From the NCBI RefSeq assembly GCF_022581195.2, contig NC_061469.1:11154501-11218500 (forward strand): a stretch of 64,000 nt of DNA, read 5' to 3'. Below are positions 46,205 to 57,907 of the stretch, piece by piece. The stretch is from Helicoverpa zea. Taxonomy: Eukaryota; Arthropoda; Insecta; Lepidoptera; Noctuidae. The notes under the pieces are model-generated. The model had not been told where the DNA came from. It worked only from the letters and a program-made list of their open reading frames with translations, and searched no databases. The first letter of the stretch is position 1. Each line of letters begins with the position of its first letter. Position numbers and translations under genes: made by a program.

Positions 46205-49101
46205 GTCACAAGGGTCGAGTTGTTGAATCATATCTTTGCAAAATAAGTGTGTGCTCATGTATCAAATGGACATTGATTTGTATGTGTATTTACTTAAGAT
46301 CGTATCTTATTAGCTATCTGGCTGGCTGCCAGGACATGTAGTGTTTAACGGGCCGATAAGCGCCGGCCTATTAACTTCATTACTTATATTGTGTACTTTT
46401 GTAGGTAACATATTTTACGCTATATTATTACGTTATGCTTTTATGGTTATTCTATGTTATACATTAACTATGACCAAAAAAATTACTGAGCGTGCTACAA
46501 GGAACTTTGTTTTTCTCTGCTTATTTTTTCCAGCTAAATGACTAGGAAGCAGTAGAGAGTATTTTGACGATGCTGTCATATTGCAAAGCTGACGTGAAAA
46601 AAGTGCTTTGAATAAACAATTTGTGCGAAGTTTGCAACAGAAAAATAAGACACTTTAAGACTATTGATTCAATAGTGGGCTATGCAACACAACGGAAAAA
46701 AAATATTTTCTTACTGAATAGCACTATCCTACGCTTCCATTACAATCCTTCACCAATCACTCAAAAAAGCCTAGAAATAGATTTCTAATAATTTCTTCTC
46801 ACAATTCTTTTAAATAAAATATGTAAATCATATCGGAGTATCCAACATAAACATTTATACACTATGAATATTTCATGCGTCCTTCAATGAGAAGTTTTCA
46901 ATCTTTATATTGTAAACAGTGGAAAATTTTCATTGCTAGACATTATAATATAAGCTATGTATAAAAACGCTGATGGTTTAAGAGCAAACTAATCTATTGG
47001 ATATCAAGGTTAAGCTAAAAGCAATCCAGCATGTCGATTCTATAAAATATCACAACTCACTTCGACATCACTCTCACTTCGACTTCGATCTAAAGGTAGA
47101 ATTCCGTGGACGCGACAATAGTCAGGATTCCGGTTTCATGAAAATGTTTCATGGGGTATGATTATTTTTATTGAATAAATATAGGTACCACTTACATTTA
47201 GAAAATAAATTAAGTAACTTTTAGATTTGAATTCTAGATTATGAATGACGTGTTTTTATTATAGGTACTGCAAATCTTGACAAAGTTTTTACAATTTTAC
47301 TAAGCGTTGGCCAATAAATTTATCGAACCACATTAAATTCAAATGCAGAGCTAGATCCCCTCGCTCTAAATATAAAATTAATGCTGGATACATAACTGTA
47401 CATACATTGAATAAAATGTACGATTATAAAAAGAGGTAAAACTCAATAAGTAGGCATCTAATTATTTGAGTGGTATTTTGGTAAATTATGCTAATTAACC
47501 CAAAGCATGGAACCGTGAACTGATTGAAATTAGCCATCAAAGGGTTAATCCTAATTAGATTTCATCAAATTTCATTAAAACGAAATCAAACAGCCTGAAG
47601 CGTTGGTCATTTCAGTGAACGATGTAAATATACGAGTATGTATTATGTTTCATTAAAAACTGTGTACCACAATATTATTGATCATATTTTTCTCAATTTG
47701 CCAGTAATAGAATTTAATGAGGCTGATTTCTACAGAAAATCGTTTTCACTATAAAACGCTTAAATCAATTTTATTATACTAGTATTTTGTTTCAAAATAG
47801 ATTATATTCCTAGGAAAACTGTTTTTAAGTTGGTGCAGAAGTAATAATTTAACATAAAATCTTCATAGACAACTGAAATAAATAAATAAAATAAAATTAT
47901 TTATTACTTTACGTTGTACTTATTTTTTACGTAATGTTTTGCTTAATTCTAAAAAGTACTGATGTAAGATTTGTCTGAACTAGGTAAATTATAGTAATAG
48001 ATCTAGTAGAATTAACAATAAATTGCAAACATTAACTTGCAAGGATCGCTGGCAAAGTAGCTTATAATCCGTATAGTATCCGAATCGGTTCAAACGTTTA
48101 AGAGCAGTACTACATACAGACACACTTTGCTTTCAAACTTCTAACACCCTTCTTTCTGCGTCGCGGATTAAAAACTAAATCCCACATCAAATAAAGGATA
48201 CAAAGTACACATTACAAAACCTTTACCTGAATTCTCCAATGTTAAAACTAGAACAAAGTACTGAAGATTGTTCGGAAAAGGCGGGTCTTGGCTCCTGGCC
48301 AAGTTGGAAAGAAACCGCTCATCTCTCCTTACGAAGTAAGTCATTCGGAAGTGTTATGGGGTTCACTATCCACACATTATGGTGTTTGTTATGCTAATGT
48401 TAAACTTATGGTATTTATATTTACATAATGTTATGGGGGGTGTGTCGTTTAGAATAGAATAACTGTAGCATAAGTTCGGGACGATTTTGCTTTTTTGTAT
48501 AATATTTGAATATTTCGAGTGGTTTTTAAGATATTTGGTCCAATATTAGATACAATTATAACAGTACGTGTAGGAAAAAATGCAACTGTCGATATTAGTG
48601 ACTCGTTTGTCTGCGTCAGGATCTTACAAGAAATACTAACTCAATTTTGGTTAAACTTCACAATGTTTCAGCTTATACATCAGAATATTACACAAACAGA
48701 CTGCTTGTAATTTTCTAGTAACACAGGGATAATCGCGGGGATACCGTCATACAGTCTACAACATATTTTTGTACAAATTATAGGTAAAACATTTTCCTCT
48801 ACAATAAATCAACGAGTCATAATGTCCAATATATTCACCCATTCAACAGACATCATCGCCTCAATTACACATAAATAAATGCCATTTCTCGTAATATTTC
48901 AGCCATATTTATTACAACAGTTAAACGTTAAAACTTGACAACTTAAAATGGCGGTCCGCTGAAAGAGTGGCAACATTTATTTGAATTTACAATTAACGAC
49001 TCAGTTTTCGCAGTGTTTACGTCAAAAGGAATTTAAATGGCGTTGATGTATCGTGTGTAATAAACTTTATTGAGCTTGAAAGTATTACCTATTATGTAGA
49101 C
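46205..49101. other. AT-rich non-coding stretch
   Basis: About 48050-48130 ('cgaatcggttcaaacgttta', 'cagacacactttgctttcaa') looks like a worn dispersed insect repeat. No gene is supported. Confidence 0.4.
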
Positions 49102-49310
49102 TAGCCGTTTTCCAGCGGTTTCACCCGTATTCCGTTGGAACAACTGCCCGCAATGGGATAAAATTCCTAAATCCATATTATTCAGGAAGAGAGTATCTTT
49201 CCAACAGTGAAAGATTTTTTTTAAATCAGTTCAGCAGTTTCGGAGCCATTGAACAGCCTATAAATAAACAAAAAAAAAATCTGCTGTATTATATTAGTAT
49301 GGGTGTATGT
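49102..49310 (+). repeat. Dispersed insect repeat of 'actagccgttttccagcggt' type
   Basis: It starts 'agactagccgttttccagcg', passes through 'gtttcacccgtattc' and 'cagttcagcagtttcggagc', and ends near 'attagtatgggtg'. I recall repeats with these phrases as very common in insects but cannot assign a class. A related one lies at 61621-61768. Confidence 0.5.
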
Positions 49311-49365
49311 ATTGGATGTATGTTCGCCTTTTATGCTGAAACTAGTGAAAAGATTTTGATTAAAC

Positions 49366-49384
49366 TAGGCAGTAACATAGCTTA
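49366..49384 (+). repeat. 19-bp target-site duplication, left copy, of a SINE
   Basis: 'taggcagtaacatagctta' recurs at 49756-49774, flanking the SINE exactly. Confidence 0.95.
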
Positions 49385-49755
49385 GTCGTGGTGGCCTAGT
49401 GGGTAAAGGACCAATCTCTCAAGTATGAGGGCGCGGGTTCGATCCCAGGTCAGGCAAGTACCAATGCAACTTTTCTAAGTCTGTATGTACTTTCTAAGTA
49501 TATCTCAGACACCATTGGCTGTGTTTCGGATGGCACGTTAAACTGTAGGTCCCGGCTGTCATTGAACATCCTTGGCAGTCGTTACGGGTAGTCAGAAGCC
49601 AGTAAGTCTGACACCAGTCTAACCAAGGGGTATCGGGTTGCCCGGGTTGAGGAGGTCAGATAGGCAGTCGCTTCTTGTAAAGCACTGGTACTCAGCTGAA
49701 TCCGGTTAGACTGGAAGCCGACCCCAACATGATTGGGAAAAAGGCTCGGAGGATA
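49385..49755 (+). mobile_element. Complete tRNA-headed SINE, 371 bp
   Basis: The head has a polymerase III A box 'tggcctagtgg' (49392-49402) and B box 'ggttcgatccc' (49436-49446) at tRNA-like spacing. The core follows ('tgtatgtactttctaagtat', 'cagacaccattggctg'), then a body ('gtttcggatggcacgttaaa', 'cattgaacatccttggcagt') and a tail ending 'gaagccgaccccaacatgat' and 'gggaaaaaggctcgga'. Perfect 19-bp duplications on both sides show the full length. It is mobilised in trans, probably by an RTE-type LINE. Families with this layout are known in Lepidoptera. Confidence 0.95.
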
Positions 49756-49774
49756 TAGGCAGTAACATAGCTTA
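49756..49774 (+). repeat. 19-bp target-site duplication, right copy, of a SINE
   Basis: Identical to 49366-49384. Confidence 0.95.
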
Positions 49775-51941
49775 TGTACCGAAATAACTTACCTGTAGGT
49801 AACTTTTATCCGGGTGTGGGAAGAAGTAGAGGGTGAAACCGCTTTCGGGTGCTTGCTTTTTATAAAGGTTGAAAGGTGTCAGACCAACAATGTGTATGAA
49901 GAGGTACCCATAATAACTCTTTTAGGGATAATACTCAAAATTCTATTACTTTCTTTTGAAAAAAGCTGGTAAGTAAAACATATTTGTAACAGAACAGAAA
50001 AAAACTCAACACAAAAAAAAAAACAATCTACCTACTGCGTCATTTTGTAACCATATCATTTATGAAATGACTTTCAAAAATAACATAAACGTAATAACAG
50101 TTATTTCACTAACGACTAGTTTTTAAATAACGTTACCAAATGTTAGCTTAGTTTTCGTATAGTCTAGCAGTTTTTGCTCGTAAAAAAGCATATTTGGCTC
50201 ATTTTCAAACGAATTTTTATGCCACGTTTGCGGCCAAAACTTGGTAAATGCAGAGTTTAAAAAGTAAGGTTACTTTGCTGTTTTTATGAATACTGCAATA
50301 TTATAGTTTGAAGGTGAATAAAGTTGCTACGTAAATACGTATGCAAATATAAGTTGTAATGTAAGGCAAGTTAAATTGGGACATCTTTGGCAGTCGTCAC
50401 GGGCTGTCATAAGCCAGAAAATTTGGTTTTAAGAGGTCAAATAAGCAAGTACTCCTTGGAAAAAGCTTGGCAGATGGCATTCGCTTCTTCGTTTATCAGA
50501 AATGTATAGTGAAAACAGTTCCTGCTAAATTTCAATTTGTAACTAAGTGAGAATAGCACGAATGTATCAGTTAGTAGCAACATGCAATTTCGCTATTAGC
50601 ATAAACAATGATTTCGTTAATCCAAACAAATTCAAGATTAAAATCGACAGCGGCCATATTTTTATTGCAAACTATTTATTGAATTTGTTAAACAAATATA
50701 CGATCGGAATGTTCAATCGAAATTTCCTGTTATACAAATGGTTTTTAAACGTTATTGGACTGTTCTTGGATACGGCTATTGTTTCAGTTTTGTATATTTA
50801 CTTGTCTTCAAGTGTAGACATCCCATTATCCATGGTATTAGCAGGTTTCCCCAAAAACTGAATAGCAGTCATTGTTACAATTATTATTCCACGTCAGAAG
50901 CCATTAGGTGGATTTGACAAGACTGTTATGCTTTGGACTGTTAGGTAAAAACCTGCAGCTCATTCGTTAAGAAGGAGATCCTATTATTTTAAAGGCATAT
51001 AAAATGTTTGTGTTTTAAATAAAACCGCCTGTCATATTTTGCCAAAAAATTCAATATTCATTGTTTATTGTTAAGTATAAAATCACCATAGTGAATATCG
51101 ACCCTGATAAAATCTTCAAAACCTACTTTTATGAATATTTTCTTTGTGCACAGAAGCATTGATATAAATTTCAAAAAGGTCAAGGTTAGATTCAGTCACC
51201 TTTACAGGCATCCAAGATACCCTTAGGTGCGTAGTCTTTAAACTTTCCAAGAGAATTTCAAAACTGCTGGAATTTTCAGGATATTGGTTACCGCTGAAAT
51301 TCCTTCGTAAAATAATTTCATTATATTTTGTTAGACTTTAGAGCCCTGAGTATCAACTATGTTTTATTACTTTTAAATTGTAACAGGTTTATAATTTATA
51401 GGGTCACCGTTTTGCAATTTTAATTTTTGTAAGTTAATGGAACGTAATGGGGGCTGGCATCTTTTCAATTATAAGTGTATTAGTATAAATTATGAAATGA
51501 TTGATTTTTGATGAAAACTTTATGTAGGTAGATATCAAATTTTGGCATCAAGATATTCCTGTAGCTATACAATACCTACTTAGCGAATTACTATTGGAAC
51601 ATAATATTATGCTTCATAAACTGTTCCGATCACAGTCAGACAGACTGTAAAATTATCGATCGAATATATTATGGTAACTACTACAATCTCATCAAGCCTA
51701 CAAAATAACAAAGTAAACAAAAAAAAATCGAATCTCTAAAAATACGAAACAAAATGAAATCATAGTCGCGCACTCTGTCTAGTGGTCGGTTACCATGGCA
51801 ACGGGCTATAAACAAACCTACTCGACTTGGTGAAGGTGAAGAGAATTACTTTCGCTCGATATACTGTTGTATTAGAGTTTTATAAACTACATTATTGATA
51901 AGAATAATCCTTACTTTATTCTTTTTTAATACATATTTTGG
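49775..51941. other. Non-coding stretch with SINE scraps
   Basis: About 50379-50485 is a worn SINE ('gacatctttggcagtcgtca', 'gtactccttgg', 'gcttggcagatgg'). About 50950-50975 ('aacctgcagctcattcg') resembles the end of the SINE at 60842-61070. An open frame at 50547-50861 starts at a non-ATG codon and shows no domain. Confidence 0.45.
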
Positions 51942-52335
51942 CCTTACCAAGAGGTATCGAGTTTCCCGGGTTATTAGGTTGTGGAGGTCCGAAAATCGGT
52001 CCCAGAGGTCCCGAGAAAAACCGGTTCAAATGTTAAACTTGAACAGTTACTTTATAAAGCCCAAGCCATTTGCCCAGTAGTGGGAATGGTTAGAATAGGT
52101 TCTTTACTTCACTCTTAAGACGGAATCCAAATATTTTTGAAATCGGTCCCAGAGGTCCCGAGAAAACCCGGTTCTAATGTCCAACTTGAACAGTCAGTTT
52201 ATGAAGCCCAAGCCATTTGCCCAGTAGTGGGAATGATTAAAATAGGTTTTTTACTTCACTCTTAAGACGGAATCCAAATATTTTTGAAATCGGTCTCAGA
52301 GGTCCCGAGAAAAACCAGTTCTAATGTTAGCCAGC
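51942..52335 (+). repeat. Tandem array, 147-bp period, next to a SINE fragment
   Basis: 'cggtcccagaggtcccgaga' type starts occur at 51997, 52144 and 52291, exactly 147 bp apart, giving about 2.3 units. Each complete unit holds 'gcccaagccatttgcccagt' and 'ttcactcttaagacggaatc'. The array is preceded by a SINE-like piece ('accaagaggtatcgagtttc', 51946-51965) and the 'cccagtagtgggaatg' in the unit is itself SINE/LINE-tail-like. Confidence 0.85.
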
Positions 52336-52653
52336 CATTGTTAGCAAGCCATTTTAAGCAGCCACAAACCTAACAACCTCTTTTCTTGAAATAACATTCA
52401 GATAGATAGTGGTTTCACTGTTAACAGGATAAAAAAAAAAAAAACAGAAATAGACGTTTAAAGGTAATTGTTGTTTCTCTTGTTTTTCAGTCTCTATCTA
52501 CCGCAATCAGTCCTAAGTTCGAGTAGCGTCATGCAATTAATATCCTTAATGGCAATGGAAAAATCTTATCAAGACGAATAAAATAAGCTCAAACACGAGG
52601 TAGTAAATAGATACCGTTGAGGAGTTCCCTCGTCTCACTGTCGTCTCCATCGT
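52336..52653. other. AT-rich spacer
   Basis: Nothing recognisable beyond a short A-run near 52430-52444. Confidence 0.4.
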
Positions 52654-52666
52654 CAGGTCAGGTCTT
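52654..52666 (+). repeat. Target-site duplication, left copy, of the truncated R1-clade copy
   Basis: 'caggtcaggtctt' recurs at 52831-52843. Confidence 0.88.
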
Positions 52667-52830
52667 TTTTTTTTTTTTTTTTAGCGACGTAAAATCATCA
52701 AATGACCCCTCCCGCTGTGGGTTAGCAGCGGTGAGGGAGTGTCAGACTCTTACTGACTAAAATCGTCGTGTTCCGTCATAGGCCTTTTATGTACCAGGGC
52801 CGCGGTATCTCTTTCGAACAACCCGCAGCC
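52665..52830 (-). mobile_element. 5'-truncated copy of the R1-clade element (3' UTR only)
   Basis: On the minus strand it matches 17112-17275, from 'ggctgcgggttgttcgaaag' through the hairpin to 'gatgattttacgtcgcta' and a tail of up to 18 A's. I find no mismatch by eye over about 148 bases. It is flanked by a 13-bp duplication (52654-52666 and 52831-52843). It is a classic 5'-truncated insertion with no coding capacity. Confidence 0.95.
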
Positions 52831-52843
52831 CAGGTCAGGTCTT
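52831..52843 (+). repeat. Target-site duplication, right copy, of the truncated R1-clade copy
   Basis: 'caggtcaggtctt', identical to 52654-52666. Confidence 0.88.
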
Positions 52844-53911
52844 AACCTCCACAGTTTTGTGGTGTCGGAGACATATACCCGATTGACAAGTTTTTATTCG
52901 ATATGTGCTTACAATTTCCGAGAGTTCCATAATGTTTTAAGGTTTCTATCACCAGACCCTGGACCCTGGAACTATTTGGAAAGTAAATCCTTTTAAACAA
53001 TAAAATGATTGTTTAAATCGGTTGGTAAACAACGGAGTTATGCACGTACTTACGTAAAAAGAATACAAACGAACTGAGAAACTCCTCCATTTTTTGAAGT
53101 CGGTAAAAAAAAATCTCGTTCAATACCTCGTATTTGTCGATTAATATTAAATGCATTTCAATTAAGGTAATAAAAGTGGAATAGTTAAGAGTTCGTAAGC
53201 ATATTTTTCGTAGTATTGAATAAGAGTCAAACCAGTTTTTCTCAGCACTCCTGGGATAGATTTCGAAATATTTCGGTCTGGGACCTATTATAAGCCTATG
53301 GAACATAATACACTATGCAGTTACTGTGGGCAACTCTTGAGCCCAACTTCCATACAAAGAATAGCATTGTCCTTTGATTATGAAGAATTTTCATAATATT
53401 ATTTACAAAATGCCCCGTGATTTCACCCACGTCCCAAGAGAATGGTTTGACGCAACCACGTATAAAGTAGTTTAGGTCCTTCACTAGGCTATTTACCGAA
53501 TCTCATTGTAATTGATTCAGTGGTTTCGTGAAATTGCGACAGAAGAACAGTTAATAACAATCGATTTAATTTTTATACACACAACATGAGAGTAATTAAA
53601 GTGATAAGGATTGAGGTTTAAGGTTAGATCAATTTTCCCATCTAAACTCAATTTTACACATATATTTTTGTCAGTAAAACATATTTAGGCTAATTATAAC
53701 CCCACACAAAAAAAATACATCCTAAGTATAAACATACAGCATATTGTCATGGAGTGTCATCGACTCGAGACAGGCAAGGTCGGGGGGTATTTTTGGTGTT
53801 ACAGCTAATTGCCTGGCTGTGGGAGATACTTAGGTGCAAGAATGAGGAGAAAAAGAACGTAGTTTTATGGGGAAGATGGTAATGAGTATGTTATACAAAA
53901 ACGGACATTGA
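52844..53911. other. AT-rich non-coding stretch
   Basis: I see no gene or recognised repeat. Confidence 0.4.
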
Positions 53912-54130
53912 AAGAAGAAAGAAAGAAAGAAAACTTATTTATTGACACAAACCATACATACACATAGAAACAACAAAAAAACAAAATAAAAGAACAAAAG
54001 GTTGCGTCAAATAGGTCCAGTTCAGCATTATGCCAGACAGCTAGTGTCTGACGCTGGTTTTCAACTGGACCTATGCGGAGTTGCGGATGTCCATCGGTAT
54101 GAACTGATTTATGCTCTATAGAAAAAAATA
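53912..54130 (-). mobile_element. 3' end of an unidentified retroelement with (CTTT)n tail and long hairpin
   Basis: On the minus strand it ends 'gtgtcaataaataagttttc' followed by TTTC repeats (53914-53931), with an AATAAA signal near the end. Upstream, 'ataggtccagtt' (54011-54022) pairs with 'aactggacctat' (54063-54074), and 'cagaca' (54034) pairs with 'tgtctg' (54045) inside it. This is the look of a LINE or SINE 3' end; the family is not recognised. Confidence 0.5.
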
Positions 54131-54968
54131 ATAAAACTACTAAACTATGTACTATTTAAAAAAGAAAAAAAAAAGAAACGTAAATCATAATCAGAAGGAT
54201 TAGTCACAAAAATTAAATAAAAATAAAAAGTGGAGGTAAACGTAAATAAATTCATACCGTGACTAATCGCAATCCTGAGGAAGCATCGCTCAGTGACGAT
54301 TTGATTGAGTGATTGCTGAAAGTTTTGTTAATATTTTTGACAATAACACTTCGTCAGTCTGAACGTCTTTATAAATGTAAGTACTAAATGTAAAACATTT
54401 CAGCATTATCAAATGTAAAGTGTGTAGTGTGTTATGAATACGTGTAACCCCCAAATACCGAAACGTTACATAACTTGTGTCTTGCTAAAATCTCTCTGTA
54501 ACAGCAATCATCATAAGTGTGACAACCGTTCCTTCGCAATACATAACGCTTTTACACACAATTTTAACACAAATCGTTGTAACATACCGACATCCTTAAC
54601 ATAAGCATCAAAAAGTTATAAACCATATAACTTTCGGCATTTGCCAAAAACTCGTCTCGCGAATGCAAACACTTTTCACATTCACTCCGTATAATATGTC
54701 CACGTCATATATAGCAGCTCGCCATTTGTGAGGTCAAGGTCATTCATTGTTTACCTACTTTATTTCCGACCTCTTTCGGACGTTTACTGTCAAATCTTTT
54801 TGACAAGCTGCTGTTTAATGAGTTGGAAATTTAGACGTTTTGAGTTATATTTTAGATCTATTATGGTTGATGTAACGCATAAAATTAAAACCGTATTACC
54901 TATAAAAACGAATGAAGCAGATCTTACCAAAACATATAGAAAAAAAATTAATATCAATTAAGTACTTC
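54131..54968. other. AT-rich non-coding stretch
   Basis: No supported gene. Confidence 0.4.
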
Positions 54969-55798
54969 AAAGGACGATGGGCGTTTTGGTACCCTGTCCA
55001 ACAGTGTTGATTCTAGTACCATTGCGTAGGTCTTGGCAAGCCAAAAAACGTTTACTATAACGACTAGTCCCAATTCCTTGTCCATTTCGCGTGACATCGA
55101 CTAATAGAATGTATAATGTTCATAAATCATCAACGTAGATGTAGTTCTTAAATCCAACTGTATTGAATAAAAACTGGTAAAGTAACAAAAAAACAAGAAT
55201 TTGGCCTTCTTAGAATGTTGGCCTGCCCACTGCTTTAAAAAAAGTCTGTGTGCAAACCTTTGCAGTTCACGCAGAATATAGCTTATGTATTTGATGAAAG
55301 TCTTTCAGTATTTACAATCAATTAATGTTTAATGATTATCGTGTTTTAATAACAGGTTTTTTTTTATTTCATATAATGTGTAGGTACATGGAAGCCAGTA
55401 TGTTTAAAGATAGTATGTAACTAAAATGATTAGTTGTGTTTTCAGAAATGTTTTGAACTTTTGTCAAATCAGATGACGATTGTGTTTCCGTAGTATGACT
55501 CCATAGACTATTACAACCTTTAGATTATAATAGAGTGTATCTCAAACAATTTAAGATGTCTATTAACTGAGTTTAAAATTATTATACTGACGACATATGC
55601 CTCTTAATGAATTTGCATATATGGATGACATACTTGTTTCTATGTCGATTTAATTTTTATCGTTACTTGGATCGGACAGCTAATTGAGGCAAGCCCCATA
55701 GTTTTTATTATTCTTCACGTAAATACCTTTCTAATGATATATCATACGTTACTGTTGGAGCGGGTACCAAATCCCATACAAAGTGCCCATTGTCCTTT
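54969..55798 (-). mobile_element. ~830-bp non-autonomous DNA element, copy B
   Basis: Reverse complement of copy A at 33810-34640, covering the same ends (AAAGGAC...GTCCTTT). By eye about a dozen substitutions separate them, plus small length changes in A-runs. Flanking bases do not show an obvious duplication. It is non-coding. Confidence 0.85.
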
Positions 55799-56933
55799 CT
55801 TAACTTACACTCAGTACACCTTAGAAAAACTATCGGGTGGTCTTGAACCGTTCAGTCATAGACATTCATTTAAACTATCACCATTGAGAACCTATTTTTA
55901 AACCACCTTCAACTAAAGTCATGGACTTCAATAAAACGCACCAACTACCCGTATCACTATGTAACGTCTTCAATGTTACTAAAATACTTTACGACTGTGA
56001 CCTTGACCTTGACCTTTCTTTCTTTCTTTCCAGATTTGGTAATCCGCAACCCGGCGCGGGTTGGCAGTAAAACGGCGGTCAACGCCACGATAGATACGTA
56101 AGTATATAAGTATCTATGTAAAGGATTTGCCTAGACGCCTTGTATAACAATGTCTTACTGCGGATTTCAATAATGTATTGTCTACTGCAGATAGAATTTT
56201 GATGTCATCTTTATACAAGTAATAATGAATTCCTATCTGTTGTGAGTGAAACGAAAGAGAGTTGGTTTGCATGCGCTAATCTCAAGAATTATAGCACATT
56301 TATCGAGGAAGTTAGTTATTCATTTATAGAGGTTAGTTCCCACGCATCACTGGTGAAACAACAGGCGGAAGTTAGTCATATATAAAAACAAATAAAGTGG
56401 ATATCTCTACATTAAGCAAAGCAATAGAGTTTTCCATCAGTAGGCCATACAATCTACTTCTATTTTCCGAATATAATAATCATTTCTCGAAAGCACAATA
56501 AAATAAAGCCCCATAATATTTTCATCTCAAAAAGCAATTATCCAAGTTTCATTTAAACTTAAAGGTACTATAAAAAGACAAAGATAAACTCGTAAACAGA
56601 TTTGTAAAAGGTACTTGGAGTAATTTTTATAATCCATTTAGTTTAGACTTTGAGTTAAACGTAACTTTCTCGTAAAATATTTGAGCAAACTCTTTGAATT
56701 ATCTCGCTGTAACGTTTTGGGGCGCTTTTGTAAAATACGAGTTAATTGCTTTAAGAAGGTTTTTATTGGGCTTTTGTTAATTAATTTATTTTAATCTAAA
56801 TACTGATGAGTTTTTTAGTTTATGTTCACCTTTATTTGTGCTTAAACTTGAGCAATATTATATCAGCTTCGTTAGACTGTACAGAGAATATTTAAGTTAA
56901 ATTATTACATCTACATATGTATAGTGTATAACT
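55799..56933. other. AT-rich non-coding stretch
   Basis: About 56015-56100 ('cctttctttctttctttcca', 'aacccggcgcgggttgg') is a pyrimidine repeat followed by a small GC-rich palindrome. Nothing else is recognised. Confidence 0.4.
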
Positions 56934-57907
56934 CCGTGGATGGGTGACCATCTTGAAAAGTTTCCTCGGCTTTCGAAAGGCATGGTAAACCAGTGCAGTC
57001 CACCATCTTGTCTTACCAACGATATCAGTTTGGATACGTTACTGGGTTGTGGAGGAGAGATAGCCAGTCGCTCCACGTTAAAGCCCGGCTTCCATCGCGA
57101 GCGGAACGGACCCATTAATGACTTCTTTAAACTCGCAAACGCAAACTGCATACTTGTATTTCCACCAACAAATAGTCCGACGAAAAGAGCCGAGCGTGTA
57201 GAAAGAGTAGAAATGAGCTCGCTCAGTTCTAGGAAGCGGAGCGGAGTACTTACGGACTCCGCTCAACTCGCAATTACAATTTACATAGTAGCGTTTCCAC
57301 ACAGAAAGTGGTGAGCGGGGCGGATTGAGCGAGTAAAAAGAAATTGAAAAGAGTCCGCTGCGCAAGGCCTGCCCCGACTAGTTCAGAACGGACTCGCTCT
57401 CTGTCTGCCTACATTCTCCTTTTAATTTTACGATCTTGAATATGCTGGCACAGCCAAAATCTTCTTTTAGCGCGTTTTTTTCTTTAAATAAGATAAAACA
57501 ATACGTGCTTGTTTTTTCTGTATACATAATCACTATCATCGCTCGATTCCGTGTCACTCGATAACATCGCAACAACACGACCACACACACAACCAGCTCA
57601 AAACTTCAACTGAACTCGTTCTCTGTGGAAATTATCTACTCGTTTTTCATTTCCCATTTTCCGTTCAGCTCAGTCCGCCCATTTCTCTATCTCAGTTTCA
57701 TTTTGCAGTGGAAATCAAATGACCAACTCTTCGTTGTTGGAAACGCAAACCTCTTTCATTACAAAAGAGTCCGTTCCGCCTAACCATTTTTCGCACATTA
57801 CCCTTTCGCAGTGGAAACCGGGCTTAAACACTAGTACTCAGCTGCAACTGATCAGACTGAAAACCGACCGAACCTAGTTCAGGGTCGGCCAGGCAAAGGC
57901 AGATTTA
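56934..57907 (+). mobile_element. 5S-headed SINE split by a TTAA-type element
   Basis: The left part (56934-57081) starts in 5S box C-like 'ggatgggtgacc', followed by 'gtttcctcggctttcg', 'tcttaccaacg', 'gttactgggttgtggagg' and 'gccagtcgctcca'. The right part (57828-57907) continues 'cactagtactcagctgcaac' and 'aaaaccgaccgaacctagtt'. Removing 57082-57827 (the element plus one TTAA) restores the normal SINE order across the junction. Confidence 0.85.
57082..57823. mobile_element. 742-bp piggyBac-type (TTAA) non-autonomous element
   Basis: It is flanked by TTAA on both sides (57078-57081 and 57824-57827). The ends are inverted: left 'agcccggcttccatcgcgag', right (read inward) 'gcccggtttccactgcgaaa'. 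TTAA duplication is the signature of piggyBac-type transposases. Inside are repeated variants of 'agcggaacgg' and 'tttccac' motifs but no transposase. Open frames of up to 124 codons have no recognised domain. Confidence 0.85.

Noticed and set aside
49389..49450. tRNA gene
   Set aside because: A and B boxes are present, but no cloverleaf end follows and the sequence continues into the SINE core. The 19-bp duplications enclose the whole SINE.
50547..50861. 104-codon plus-strand frame
   Set aside because: It starts at GTG, has AT-driven composition and overlaps nothing recognisable.
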